Program-made: the position numbers and the translations under genes | Notes under the pieces: model-generated | What the model saw: only the letters and a program-made list of their open reading frames with translations | What the model was told of the DNA's origin: nothing | The model's database searches: none | Shown here: positions 37,418 through 49,037 of the stretch, piece after piece | Position numbering within the stretch: the first letter of the stretch is position 1 | Layout of the letters: every line of letters starts with the position of its first letter | DNA from: Hevea brasiliensis | Taxonomy: Eukaryota > Streptophyta > Magnoliopsida > Malpighiales > Euphorbiaceae | DNA: 64,000 nucleotides | Direction of reading: 5' to 3' | Assembly: GCF_030052815.1 (NCBI RefSeq) | Contig: NC_079505.1 | Coordinates: 75,819,651-75,883,650 of the forward strand

Positions 37418-37747
37418 TTCAGAAAACAAAAATTACTAAATCAATTTAGTCGAATATAAATTTTACTAAGAAACTCAAACTAATATCGAGGTAATGCTTT
37501 ATATTAATGTTATTATATTAATATTTTAATTGCTTCGCAATTGCAGTGATATTTATCTTTTAAATGAAGTAGAAGTGTTTATTTCATTTATTTCTTTAAA
37601 AAATGTAAAGATTATTTAAAATTTTTTATTTTAAATGATTATAGATTTTATATTGTAGCTAATAGTGAAATTTCATGCTACTTTGTTTTATGATAAATTC
37701 AAAATTGTAAATTTTAGATAAAAGAAGGAAGATTGCAAAATTTGAAA
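37418..37747. other. AT-rich intergenic DNA
   Basis: AT-rich spacer between the gypsy 5' LTR and the solo LTR. I see no coding segment or repeat in it. It is continuous with the sequence at 41250 onward if the solo LTR and one target duplication are discounted. Confidence 0.6.
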
Positions 37748-37752
37748 TAATG

Positions 37753-40700
37753 TGTAACACTCCTATGTTCAGTAGTTCCGTACATTCCACTATTCCCTTG
37801 ACCAGTGTCTGCCCGGACAGTTGGGATGTGTAAAACCATATTTAAGTTACCTAGAAAAGTCATGAACAAAAATTAATAGCAATTACATGAAGATTAAATG
37901 TAAATGAAGAAAACAAGGCATAATGGGTTAAATGAGCCGAAGCCACAGCGAAGGGTGACCGAATTGGAAAGTGACTACGAGCTCAGTCACTGCCTTATTT
38001 TTGAGTGGGACCCCATGACACCCCAGGCCTAAGGATTATTGCGAAGTTAATGATATTGTGAAAACCATAGAAAAGAATAGAGAACCAGCTCAAATAATTG
38101 AATCAGGGTTCAGGAAGTAACTTAGTGCTATTGGAAAAACGGATCAGACCGGTAAGGGGCAAAATGGTCAATTCACCCTTAGAGGTGACTTTTGGCCTAA
38201 ATGTCCATTAAAATGTAGGAAATTAAAATTATGAAAGATTGATTAAAAGTGAAGAGGTGTGTGAAAGAAAAAGAAAAAGAAAAGGAAAATTGCAAATTTA
38301 AAAAGATTTATAACATCATCCATGATGCAAGCATGACACAATAAAGAATTTTAATTTAATTTAATTATTTTGAGATAAGTATAAAAGGAAAGAAATTAAA
38401 TAAAAAAAAAATTAGTCTTCTTCTCTACCCCTTTGCCATCCTCTCTCTCTCTCTCTCTTCTCTCTCTCATGTTCCACCATTTTTGGACTTAGAAAGCTTG
38501 AATTTCCCTAGTTTCTTCCCATAAATTTCCTAAACCTCAATATAAAATCTCACCCTTAGACTTAGATATATCACTTGGGAGCAAAAAAGAAGAAGGAAAT
38601 TAAAGATTGGAGAAGTGGAAAATTTGCTTAAATAAGGTAAGCCAACACTCTCACCATGTTCATAATCTATGTATGAAATATAGTTGAAATTGATGAAATT
38701 ATGTAAAGAACCATGAAAATCATGCATGTTAGGGAACCTAGGAAATTCGGCCAACATGAGGGAATTAGGGTTTGATGGAATTGAATGAAATTGAATATGT
38801 AATTGAGCCTAGAAGCATCATTTTCTTGGGTTGTATGTTTTGAATGACTTAAATTGTATGAATTGAAAGAGATGGAGAGGATGTCAAATTAGGGTTTATC
38901 AAAATTGGGGATTTTGGTAATTAATGACCAATTGACATTATTGATGCTTAAATTGGCCAATTGGTGTGCTTATAAGTGCATGTGAATGCATGGAATTGAA
39001 ATGGGATTGAATGAGGTAATGCCCAAATCTGGATAGCTTGACCCTTGCTCACTCACATGGCTATAACTGAAATTCTGTTGCTCCAATTGGTGTGAGGCCA
39101 ATTGGAGATGAAAATTAAGACCCAAAGCAACAATTTTCATGTAGAAACCTTGCCCTAAAACTGACCACAAGTTGGTGTAAAATTAGGTTGAATCCGGATT
39201 AGGTACCCTGCCACTGAACAAAATTGATCATATGAATAGTACTTGTTCAAATAGTCATAACTTGGTGTAAAAAGGTCCAAATGACCTGATTTTTATACCA
39301 ATGGAAAGCTTAGACATAGTAGAATAACTTTTATGAGGAACACAAACTCAAATTCTGACCATAACCTAGTCAAATTGCCAACTAAAATTGGCTCACCAAA
39401 TCTGCCAGAACCCTAATGTGCCCAAAATTTATGGGTTTTGACCAATCCGGCCAGCCTTAGTAAAAGTGGCATAACTTGAGCTACAAAACTCCAAATGGAG
39501 TGATTCAAAAAGACAATTAAAGCTAAGACATTAAGGAACAATTTTAGTGCAGAAAGTTTAGCCAAATTTTCACTGTAAATAGGTCCAGTGGAACAGTAAA
39601 CCTAAGTGACCAAAATTAAAATTTTGAAATTTCTCTTAGGGAGTTTTGAATTTCAATTGGCAATCAATGCCAACACAATTGTAATCCAAAATGTGGTGTG
39701 TGGGTGCAATTAGAACTAGTATACCCCTTAAGTATGAAAAAGTCAACATTTTACCTAATTAGCCAAATGAATAGTAATCACCATAATAAAAAATACAAAG
39801 AACTTGACTTATGAAACCTTATAAATGAAATTAGTGTACAAAAATTCAATTGTTGGACTTATTGTTAGAAATAATTTGGATAAATCTTGAAACACCTTAA
39901 TTTTATGTTTCAATGGGAAAGGAGCCTTTCGAAGAAGGAAATAGACGGCAGTGAATTAAGGAAAAGCTAATATACGAGGTTTGTGCTCAATAAATTTTCC
40001 ACTTCTTGTTTGCTACTGAAAAATTTATTTAAATACGTTTTGGAAATAATTTGTGCTTATTAATGCCTTGAGAAATATTGTATTGCCTACTTTATAAATG
40101 AAAATTTGGAATGAAAATTGCTTAGTGTTTTGCATGAAATATTTAAACAATATGATTTTAAATTTGGTTTTGGATTCACACTTGACATGGCAATATCACT
40201 ATGTTTCTCTTCCATTTATGGGGTTGAGATTAACTATGTTCCTCCCTCTCTGACTTACCAATTTGAGGTTGAGATTGGATGAGTACTCATATAGCTAGCT
40301 AGCCACCTCCCTCATTGATTTCGATTAGTAAGGTTGAGATTGCTTTGTCGTGGTGTACAACACGACATTGATTGAAAATTTTGTGTCATGAACTAAGTTG
40401 TGTTATTAATTGGCAACAATATGATTTATAAATTATTTTGATAAAATGATATTATAAATGTTGACATCAATTTTGTGAAATGTGATTGTGAAAGTTTTTA
40501 AATTTCCGTTTATCGATGAATGCTTTTATTTTCAGCAACTTTAAAATTTTTATTGTGCACCACTGAATAAAATTACTCAGCGATAACTTTTTTTATTGCT
40601 GTCGCAGATAGGGAAAAGGATAAAGCAGCAAAGTGAGCTGTTATAGTGGCAAAATAGCACATTTTGAGGACTTTTTATGGGTATAATATTTTGTACCCTT

Positions 40701-41244
40701 ATAATTTCTTTTGATGTAAATATTTTTGTTCATATGTATCTATTGAACTAGTCAAGTAGTTGTACTTAAAGTTTGTATTAATAATATTTTTGGTTTTCTT
40801 TTATGTGAATTGAGACTTTTATATGTAAATTGAGTTAAAATTAATGATGATGAGATTTATTGAAAATGTATTGCATTGTGTTAATTGAAATGAGTTGGAT
40901 TGTTGAGATTAATTGGAGTTGTGGTTGAGAACTTTACTGGAAGTATTTTTAACAGGTTTTTAAAGAACTGTTTTCTCAAATTACAGCCGATACTCTGTTA
41001 AAATTTTTGTAAAATTACGGAAATAATGAATTAATTAAAAATTTAACTCATAACCTAAACTCCAATTAATGGCTTTTTAATAATGATTTAACATCACTTT
41101 ACATCTTAAAATAAATTGAATTTATTCAATTTATTTTAAAATCCCTTGTATTGTATTTAATGGGTTATCGATATGCGAAGTTTGGTAATTCATTAGGTAT
41201 ACTACGGGATCATGTTATGCCTTACAGAGGGATAAGGTGTGACA
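37753..41244 (+). mobile_element. Solo LTR of a large gypsy element, with 5-bp target duplication
   Basis: It starts TGTAACACTCC and ends GGTGTGACA. The 5 bp on each side are identical (TAATG at 37748-37752 and 41245-41249). A TATA-like box (GTATAAAAGG, near 38380) and a following CT-rich tract mark the likely promoter. There is no internal coding sequence. At 3.49 kb it is a long LTR, of the size seen in Tekay- or Ogre-type elements. It must come from recombination between the two LTRs of a former full element. The family differs from the neighbouring 27337-37417 element. Confidence 0.85.
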
Positions 41245-41249
41245 TAATG

Positions 41250-41985
41250 TCTCATTCGTGAATATAAAATTTGTTGCAACATTATTATTCGAGGAACTAT
41301 TAGCAATGATGTTTATGAGGTAAAAATTGGGTGTTGATTATTCGTATATATTTTTTAATTATTCTTAATTTTGAAGGATTTCTTCTAATTATTAAATAAC
41401 TCTACAGGGTTCAGGAGCTATGCTATTTGACAAGGACAAGAAACCAAAGGTGTATGATAATTAATGACATGATGTATTATAAGAAAAACAATGATTATAA
41501 AAATTATTTGTAAAATTATAATGTTTTAAATTTAAATTTTAATTAAAATTAAATAAATCATAATTATACAAAAAGTATAATTTTTAATATTTTTAAATTT
41601 TTAAAAAGAAAAAAAATATCATGATTTGAATCAAACAAAATGATAGTAAAAATAGCATATGTTTGTTTTGATTTTGTTTGTATTTTTATGTTAATTATTT
41701 TCATATATTTATTTCAAACAGTGGAACCTTAAAAAATGGAGTTAATAAGCAATGATATGGTGGATCGCTATTTTACTGACATAGACAATGATAACCTGAA
41801 ATATCTACAAATTCCTGATATATTCTATTAATTATAAAAAAAAATGTCAAATAATTATATAAATTATTGTTCTTCGACTTTAATTACCTATTTGGTACGT
41901 TATTTTAGACTAATGAAAAATGACATATACTCGTATTTGTGTTGGCATATGTTAAACTTTGATAAAAATTAATTAATTATAAGCT
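41250..41985. other. AT-rich intergenic DNA with one exon-like segment
   Basis: Mostly AT-rich. At 41406-41464 a splice-like CTCTACAG precedes an open stretch reading GSGAMLFDKDKKPKV, ending in a possible donor GTGTATG. I recognise no family for it, and no neighbouring exon was found. Otherwise nothing. Confidence 0.3.
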
Positions 41986-42170
41986 TCCGCAATAACATAT
42001 TTGGGCTTATCAACTTGCCAAATAAATTGTTGCTTCGGCTGCGTCTTCCTCGTTAAGTTTCACCACCTTTAAGATTTGAATACGCAGCACCACTTCGTTG
42101 GAATACGCCATTGTTCGATTAGTCATTTTGATGGAGGTAGCCTCAAACTCAATAATCAAACTATACTAAT
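41985..42170 (-). pseudogene. Second SDR C-terminal relic
   Basis: The minus strand reads VVLRIQILKVVKLNEEDAAE, then ATIYLAS, matching the [22 protein letters not shown] segment of plant classical SDRs. A stop follows at 42010-42012, and the remaining C-terminal motif is out of frame. It is a different copy from the fragment at 23645-23880, since both cover the same part of the protein. Confidence 0.55.
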
Positions 42171-42179
42171 AATTTTCAA

Positions 42180-42738
42180 CACTTTTTGAATAAGAGAAGA
42201 ATTCACAAAAACCTTCAATAAATCAAAACTAGATCTTGCAATGATATGGCGGATCTAGAAAATTTTTTCTGGATCAACATATAAAATCTTACAATGACAT
42301 ATTTTATTATAAAGGTAGTACATTGAAAAATTATATTATTTTGATGTGCTTGTACTCTTAGTTTTGATAGCAATAACATTACTCTATGTTTTGATAGCAA
42401 AAACATACTCAATTTTAGCGAGTTACTATGCGTTGTGTTTTGTAATCCATATAGCTCTCTTGTATAAATTATATACATTTTTTTCTATTTTAATAGAGAA
42501 AAAATCATAATTTTAGGGGAGACCATGCCAATTTTCAATTCTCATATTAAAGAAATTAATGTAATAAATGAAAATAATTATAAAAACATGGAAAAAAATT
42601 AACAAAATGGACAATCAGTACAGAATTGAGAAAACGTCACTAATTAATGAATAAATATTTTAGATGAAAATTAAAAAAGTCACTTATTAGTGAATACACT
42701 TTTTGGACAAAAATAAAAAAACGTCACTTATTGTTAAC
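42180..42738. other. AT-rich intergenic DNA
   Basis: Nothing recognisable except a short repeated phrase around 42620-42735 (ACGTCACT-ATTA-TGAATA twice, with AAAAAACGTCACTTATT), a small degenerate tandem repeat next to the Athila-like LTR. An 87-codon open frame on the minus strand here has no support. Confidence 0.4.
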
Positions 42739-44438
42739 TGTAACGTTTCAAAATTTTAAATAATTATTTTATGTATAAATTATGATATTTTAATGCATTA
42801 ATGATGCATATATTTTGCATAATCATTTAGGTTTAATTTCATAGCCATTTTATTTGATTATTAGTCACTTTTAGTTAATTTTATTAGTTATTTAGTTAAT
42901 TTTTCATTATTGTCAATTTTGGATTAATTTATAATTTTTACTTTGTTTTGTAGGAAAAATGGTGTTTTTGAAGGACTAAAAAGAAATTTTGCCATTGAGG
43001 AGTGACTTCTACAGCCAAAGATGTCAAAAACAAGTTTTAAAGTTGAAATATGCATTGGCCAAATTGGGCATAACTTGCCGCATAAGCTATGCAGATCTGC
43101 ATAAGGAGAAGAAACACTGTTCCAACACCTGCCGAATTGTGCATAAGGAGAGTGCATAGCTTATGCAGATTCACGCCTCCCTTATGCAATCTCACGGAAT
43201 TGTGCATAACCTATGCGCCTAGTCATGCAGTTTCGCATAAGTGAACTAGAAACCAGCCGAAAACTGCATAAGGGATTGCATGACTTATGCAGTCGACTTA
43301 TGCAGTCCACTTATGCAGTCCCACAAAGATTTCATTAATGAGCTGGCAGAAGATTCCCTCAGAAAATCCCTCCCAAAACACACCATTTTAGGGCTCCATT
43401 TCAGAAAATGCTATAAATAGCCCCATTTCCCATTTTAGAAAAAAAGAAAAGAAGGAAAGGAAGAGAAGGGAAAGGAGCAAGCAGCAGCTGAAGAGTCACA
43501 ATCACCTCCCACACCATTTCCAACCAGATTTGGAGATTTCTTTCTTTTCTTACATTTTTCCTACCTTTCTAGTGTTTAGTTTCTTGTTTCTTAGCTTAGA
43601 TTAAAGCTTTATCTTCTTATAAACTCAGAATATCTTGTAAACATTATGGATAGTGAGTAATTTTATTTTGATTCTGGAGTAAGGGTTGTAATATTTGAGA
43701 TATTTTGTGGATTTTGATTGGGTAATCCATATTTTGTGGTCTTAATGAGTTTTATTCATTTCTTGTATGCTTAATGACATGCTTAGTGTAGGATCCCATT
43801 AAGTAATGTTCTTAATCCATGGTTGAGGCACCGAAAGGAGAAGGCCTTGTGATAGATAATCAAGAAATTGGACTTAATTAACTTAGATCTAGAAATATAC
43901 TAAGGATTAAGAGGATTCACAGATTAATTAAAGAACTTAATGGGTCTTAATTAACTCTAACTCCACGAAAGTAGGATTAGATTGATTAAGGCACTCTTTG
44001 TCCCACTCGAAAGGGTATTCAAAGAATTTAAGAATTAATCTCCTTAAAACCAGTAAATTCCACAAGATTGGATAACCAATTTAAAAATCCTAAAATAGCT
44101 TGAATATGAAATCCCGAACTCCGGAATCGCCTTTTTATCATTGTTAATTTCTAATTGAATTTAATTACTTGCCATTTTAAATTCTGCCATATTTGAATTT
44201 GCTTATTTTAATTTGATGCAAATTTGGTTAAATCATTACATAGTTGATTAGAGAATTAATTTTGCACATATAGATTTCATACTCAAATACCCATCAATTT
44301 ATTACTTTAATTTCAAAAATAGTTCAATTTAGTCAACTTTTTATATCAAAAATTCAATCATTAACACAACTCCTCGTGGGAACGATATCTTTTCTATATT
44401 ACTTGTACGACCCGTGCACTTGCGGTTGGGCCACATCA
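42739..44438 (+). repeat. 5' LTR of the Athila-like element
   Basis: It starts TGTAACGTTTC and ends GGCCACATCA, 6 bp before the primer site. Length 1.70 kb. A TATA-like box (GCTATAAATAGCC, near 43410) is followed by a GA-rich stretch. A cluster of GCATAA/TTATGC palindromic motifs lies at 43069-43320, upstream of the putative promoter. The partner LTR lies beyond the window. Confidence 0.75.
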
Positions 44439-44444
44439 AGTTTT

Positions 44445-44462
44445 TGGCGCCGTTGCCGGGGA
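44445..44462 (+). promoter_or_regulatory. Primer binding site of the Athila-like element
   Basis: TGGCGCCGTTGCCGGGGA, the tRNA-Asp-type primer site characteristic of Athila/Tat gypsy elements. It lies just inside the 5' LTR. Confidence 0.9.
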
Positions 44463-44572
44463 ATTGTTTGTTTAAGATTGAATTCTTGATTATTTTAGTT
44501 GTTTATAGTTTTGTCTTTGTTATCTTTTCATTTTGTGTTTGTTTATTCTTTTTCAGGTACTTTTAATCTTTT

Positions 44573-45154
44573 ATGAGAAGAGCTAGAAGCACAAGTGACA
44601 CAACCTTATTGTTTAATCCTGAAATTGAGAAATTTTGTAAAGCCAACAAGAAAGAAACCAGAAAAAGAAAAGAAGCATTGAGAGAAACCGAAATTGGAGC
44701 AGACATGGCTGATGAAAGAATTAGAATTGGTGGCGGTAATGCTGGAAATGATCAAAACAATGAAAATGCAGCCCAAGGTGAAGAGGTTGTAAATGCTAAT
44801 GTGCCTAGGGGAAGTATGATGGATCATGCTTTTCCTCGTTTTGATGACTTGAGAGAAAGCATAGCAAGACCAAGAATTGATGCAAATAGCTACAAGATGG
44901 ATTTTGGAGTTCTTCAAATGATTCAAAATTCTCAATTTGGAGGACATCCTTCTGAAAATTCACATACACATCTAAAGAAGTTTGCTATGATTTGTGACAT
45001 GCAAAAACAACCTGGACTGTCCGATGATGCAGCAAGATTGAAGCTATTCCCATTCTCTTTGAAAGATAGAGCATTGGATTGGCTTGATTCTTTACCTCAC
45101 AACTCCATTACAAATTGGGAGCAACTCACTGATGCATTTCTTGCACAATATTTT
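44573..45154 (+). pseudogene. Athila-like gag, 5' part, interrupted by the copia element
   Basis: The reading frame starts MRRARSTSDTTLLFNPEIEK. It contains the Athila/Tat gag core (FGGHPSENSHTHLKKFAMIC; LKLFPFSLKDRALDWLDSLP; NSITNWEQLTDAFLAQYF). It is open to the insertion point at 45154/45155. The 3' part resumes in frame at 54682, so the frame was intact at this point before the insertion. Confidence 0.85.
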
Positions 45155-47255
45155 TGTTAGTAGTATGCCCTAGAGCATATCATTTAGTATGTATCTTGTA
45201 CATATTTTTATTAATAAAAGGCATTTCCACTTTTCCGTTTACATAATATATTTATGTGTAATAGAAAAGGTCCATTGATATTTTGTTAGAAATATTATTC
45301 TTAAGTTGTTAAGAATATGAGTGACAATATTTCTAGCACGAAGTATCATAAATAGGTTCACAATCGATGATACTTCATAATAAGGACATGACTTATCCAG
45401 AAAGATTGTATTCATGTTTGTTCCCAAGTTATTTATATGAGATATAAATAAGATGGAATGGTGAGTCTCATGCCATATAACAAACATGATAGGCACTTAT
45501 AAATGATAAGTAGGCCGAACTAGTGACACTTATGACAAGCACATGGAGTTTACTCTTGTCAATGTTTTGTCATAAATCATATCGTGCATATAATCTTTAG
45601 ACTGAGATAGCACGCTTATCTTGTATATAGGTAGTTTGAGTTTGATACTGCTTTCATACTTGTACTGTGTATGGGTATATGGGCATGTGTTGGCTCCTAC
45701 TAGTTATATATGGAGGTAGGTGTTGATCAAGATGGAATCTGTTCCTCTAAGTAAATAGAGATAAAATCCTATGTTCATTTAATTGTTCTTGATGTTTCAA
45801 GTTCTGCCAGACAGATAGATTTATTCGTAAAAGAGTTTCGATCGTAAAATCTTTTAATCAAGAACTGGAATTAAAAGAGAACATAATATTCATAGTAAAT
45901 GGAGTTTGACATAAACCATGACTCCAGCTTGAGTTGCGATTTTGTAACAGAGAGATTCTAGTGCATGGTAACATATGATTATAGGTTCATATAAGGTAAA
46001 CCTTATTACTAATTGGATGGCCATGGCATGCTATGCTAGGTGTTAACCATGGTCTATGAGGTTCATAAAATGATTTAGAGAAATCATTTATGGTAAGAAA
46101 GAGTTCTGATGATGTTAAGAGTTGATATCATGTCTCATTGCCAATTAGTGATGAGCCTAGTAAGTCACACACATACTCAAGTTATCACCTAATTAAATAT
46201 GATTTAATTAATTAATTAAAGAGTTTAATTGCTTAATTAAATAGGTTTGGTTTGCAATTAAATTGCAAAGTCCCTAGCATGACTTGAAACCAAATCTAGA
46301 TTGTTGGATGTATAATATAAGTTAAATTTATATTTAAAGTGTTTAAATATGAATTTAATTAATGAGAAATTAATTAATAGAGATTAATTAATTAATTTAT
46401 ATTTGATATAAATTAATTAGAAGAAGAAAAATGATTATTTTGGGTTGAGAACTCAAAATTAAGACACAGGGGCATTTTGATCATTTTACAGTGTGACACG
46501 TGGCACCATGAGATGGTGACACATGGCATAACACATAAGCTTGCCAAATGTTTTTTAATCATGTAAGATGATTAAAATCAAGATTAAATATAGGTTTGAC
46601 ACTTGGCACAATGTGATTGGGTCACTTAAACCTAGAGCTAATCAAAGGGTGACATGTGGCAAGGGTTTAATGTGTTAACCTAGCTATTTAAGTGTGGTTA
46701 TGAAAAGAAAAAATAACCAGCAGCCACTGCTCTCCTTTGTCACGCCACTTTGAGGGTTTTCATCTATTCTTCTTCATCTCTCATCAATTCAAAGAGATTA
46801 GCCATCAATCTCTTGAATTAAGAATGCTAGAAATTGTTTCTAGTGTCCTGTTTACATCTCTAATCTCTTAAAAAGCAGAACTTGAATTTCTAATTAATAG
46901 AAAAGGCTTTAGAAGCTGTTCAAGGGCTGCCATAGGTGTTATTGGTGTGGACAAGCTAGAGGAACAACATCTGGTGTCCTGAAGATGAATCTCAAAGGTG
47001 CAGACACGCTGCAGTACATCAAGAGGTTAGTGTAATCGTTTTTTATTTAATCTAGGGTTCTAAAATTAATCTGATTAATTTTAAAATCTTAAATGGCAAA
47101 TACAGATCCAAAAACATATTAAAAGAGTTTTAATATATTGTTTATCATTGAAATCAAATAGATAAAAATAAATCTTACATGATGCATGTGACCCTAGGTG
47201 AAAATTTTTGAATTCAATGGTATAAACTTGTGTTTTTCACGCTTTCGTTCCTTCA
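45155..47255 (+). repeat. 5' LTR of the copia element
   Basis: It starts TGTTAGTAGTATGCCCTAG and ends TTCGTTCCTTCA. AATAAAAGG-type words lie near its start, and stretches of TTAATTAATTAA occur at 46200-46400. The open frame on its minus strand (85 codons, repeated in the other LTR) is a by-product of LTR identity, not a gene. Confidence 0.92.
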
Positions 47256-47257
47256 AT

Positions 47258-47270
47258 TGGTATCAGAGCC
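47258..47270 (+). promoter_or_regulatory. Primer binding site of the copia element
   Basis: TGGTATCAGAGCC, complementary to initiator tRNA-Met, two bases after the LTR end. Confidence 0.9.
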
Positions 47271-49037
47271 ACTATATTTGCCATTTAGATTGTTGATTAT
47301 ATGATTTAATTGTGTGATTTGATCATGAGATGATTGATTCATTGCTGGTTGGATCAAGAGGTGTGGCGGCACACATGGTGAAGCCACCATTGGTGGCGGC
47401 AACAATGGTTTCATGGGTGGTTCAAGGTTTGGCTTTTAATTCTGCAATTGTTGTATGATCTAAGGCCTAATCTTTGACTAATTAAAGTTTTTAATTAGTA
47501 GTTTTAATCACACAATTAAATTATGATTCAAATCATAATTTTAAAAATTGTTTGAATGTGATTCAAATCTGAATTTTAAAAGTTGCTTGAATGTGATTCA
47601 AATCTGAATTTTTAAAGTTGTTTGAATCATATTTAAATCTGATTTTTTAAAATTGATTCAATAAAATTCAGATTTGATTTTTTAAAAAATGTTTGAATGT
47701 GATTCAAATCTGATTTTTTAAAAAATGTTTGAATGTGATTCAAATCTGAATTTTTGAAGTTGTTTGAATGTGATTCAAATATGAATTTTTAAATTTGTTT
47801 GAATGAGATTCAAATATGAATTTTTAAATTTATTTGAATCATATTCAAATCTGGATTTTTAAGTTGAATATGAGATATTCAATTTAATTTAAGTATGTAT
47901 GTTTTATTTAATTGTTAAATAGTGATATGCATGATGGATGATCATGGACTATAAAAGACCAATGTGATTGGATTTATTTCTTTTATGTTTCTTTGGGATT
48001 GTAAATTAATTAATTTATTTTAATTTATTTTGGGCATGTATTATTAAGTTTGTAATATTTTTGGGTTGTAATTTCATTTATTTAAGTTCTTGTAAATTCG
48101 CCTTGGTATGCCAAGGATTACTATGTAATATTGGATTGCAAGAAGTTCAAGGAGATCAAGAGCATTGGTGGGACCAGTGGGAGGAATTCAATATCAAGTG
48201 TTGATTATGTACTCCTTCAGCAACTCTTGTAAAATGAATGAATGAAATGCACCTAGGAATGCCCTGATTCAATTCTTGGTGGCTCAGAATTGAATCCCTT
48301 AGAAAGTCCATGATCATACCATATTTACTGCTTATCCATGAATGCATGAGATGTATGGGAATGTACGCAATTATATGATATATGCATGCTAAATGGATAA
48401 TGTGCAAAGTGAGACCTTAATAGTAATAAGGATGGCTATAAAATCTTCCAATCAAATGATTAAGTTGGAAATGCTATAATTAAAGTAATTATAACATAAG
48501 CCCTCCATTGGGGCAATTATTTTAAGAAATTTTAAATAGTTGCATGAGATGCAATTAATTTAAGAGATTTTCTTAAGAATAATTGTTAAGCATGAGATGT
48601 TGTAAATATGTAAATGGTTTAGTGGCCAATATTGGATGTACCTGAGGACATTAAAATTATTTGCATAATTACTGACTCAATGGGATCAACTTAACTAATG
48701 CAAGATAAGTCAATAATGGATGTACCTGAGATTTTGAGCATTAGGGGCTAGGTAAAGGATTGAACCTCACATGAGATGTGATGGGCAAGGAGTTGCTCAC
48801 TTATAGTTTATTGTAATTCCAATAATGGATGTACCTGAGGATGATCAATAGAATTATAAGAATTCAATCACCCACTAGAAATCCATCCAACTAGGATTTC
48901 CGCTTACTCTGGAAGTGTAGGATTCGCTAAGTTAGTGGGAGGACCAATTTGATTAAAAGACCATAATCATTTTGGTTAATTACATGATACATTTACTAAT
49001 TAATCTGGTTATTTCTGCAATTAATTTTCTGATATTA
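47271..49037 (+). other. Copia leader region with tandem repeats
   Basis: Untranslated leader of 1.77 kb. A run of about ten degenerate repeats of some 30-40 bp (core GTTTGAATGTGATTCAAATC) fills about 47520-47865. The phrase GGATGTACCTGAG occurs three times at 48635-48840. Otherwise there is no coding signal. Confidence 0.7.

Noticed and set aside
43069..43320. GCATAA/TTATGC cluster considered as a CRISPR-like or origin-type array
   Set aside because: The sequence is plant retrotransposon LTR; spacing and units are irregular and no associated genes exist.
45239..45496. 85-codon minus-strand open frame, repeated identically at 52665-52922
   Set aside because: Both copies lie in the two copia LTRs; identity follows from LTR identity, not protein selection.
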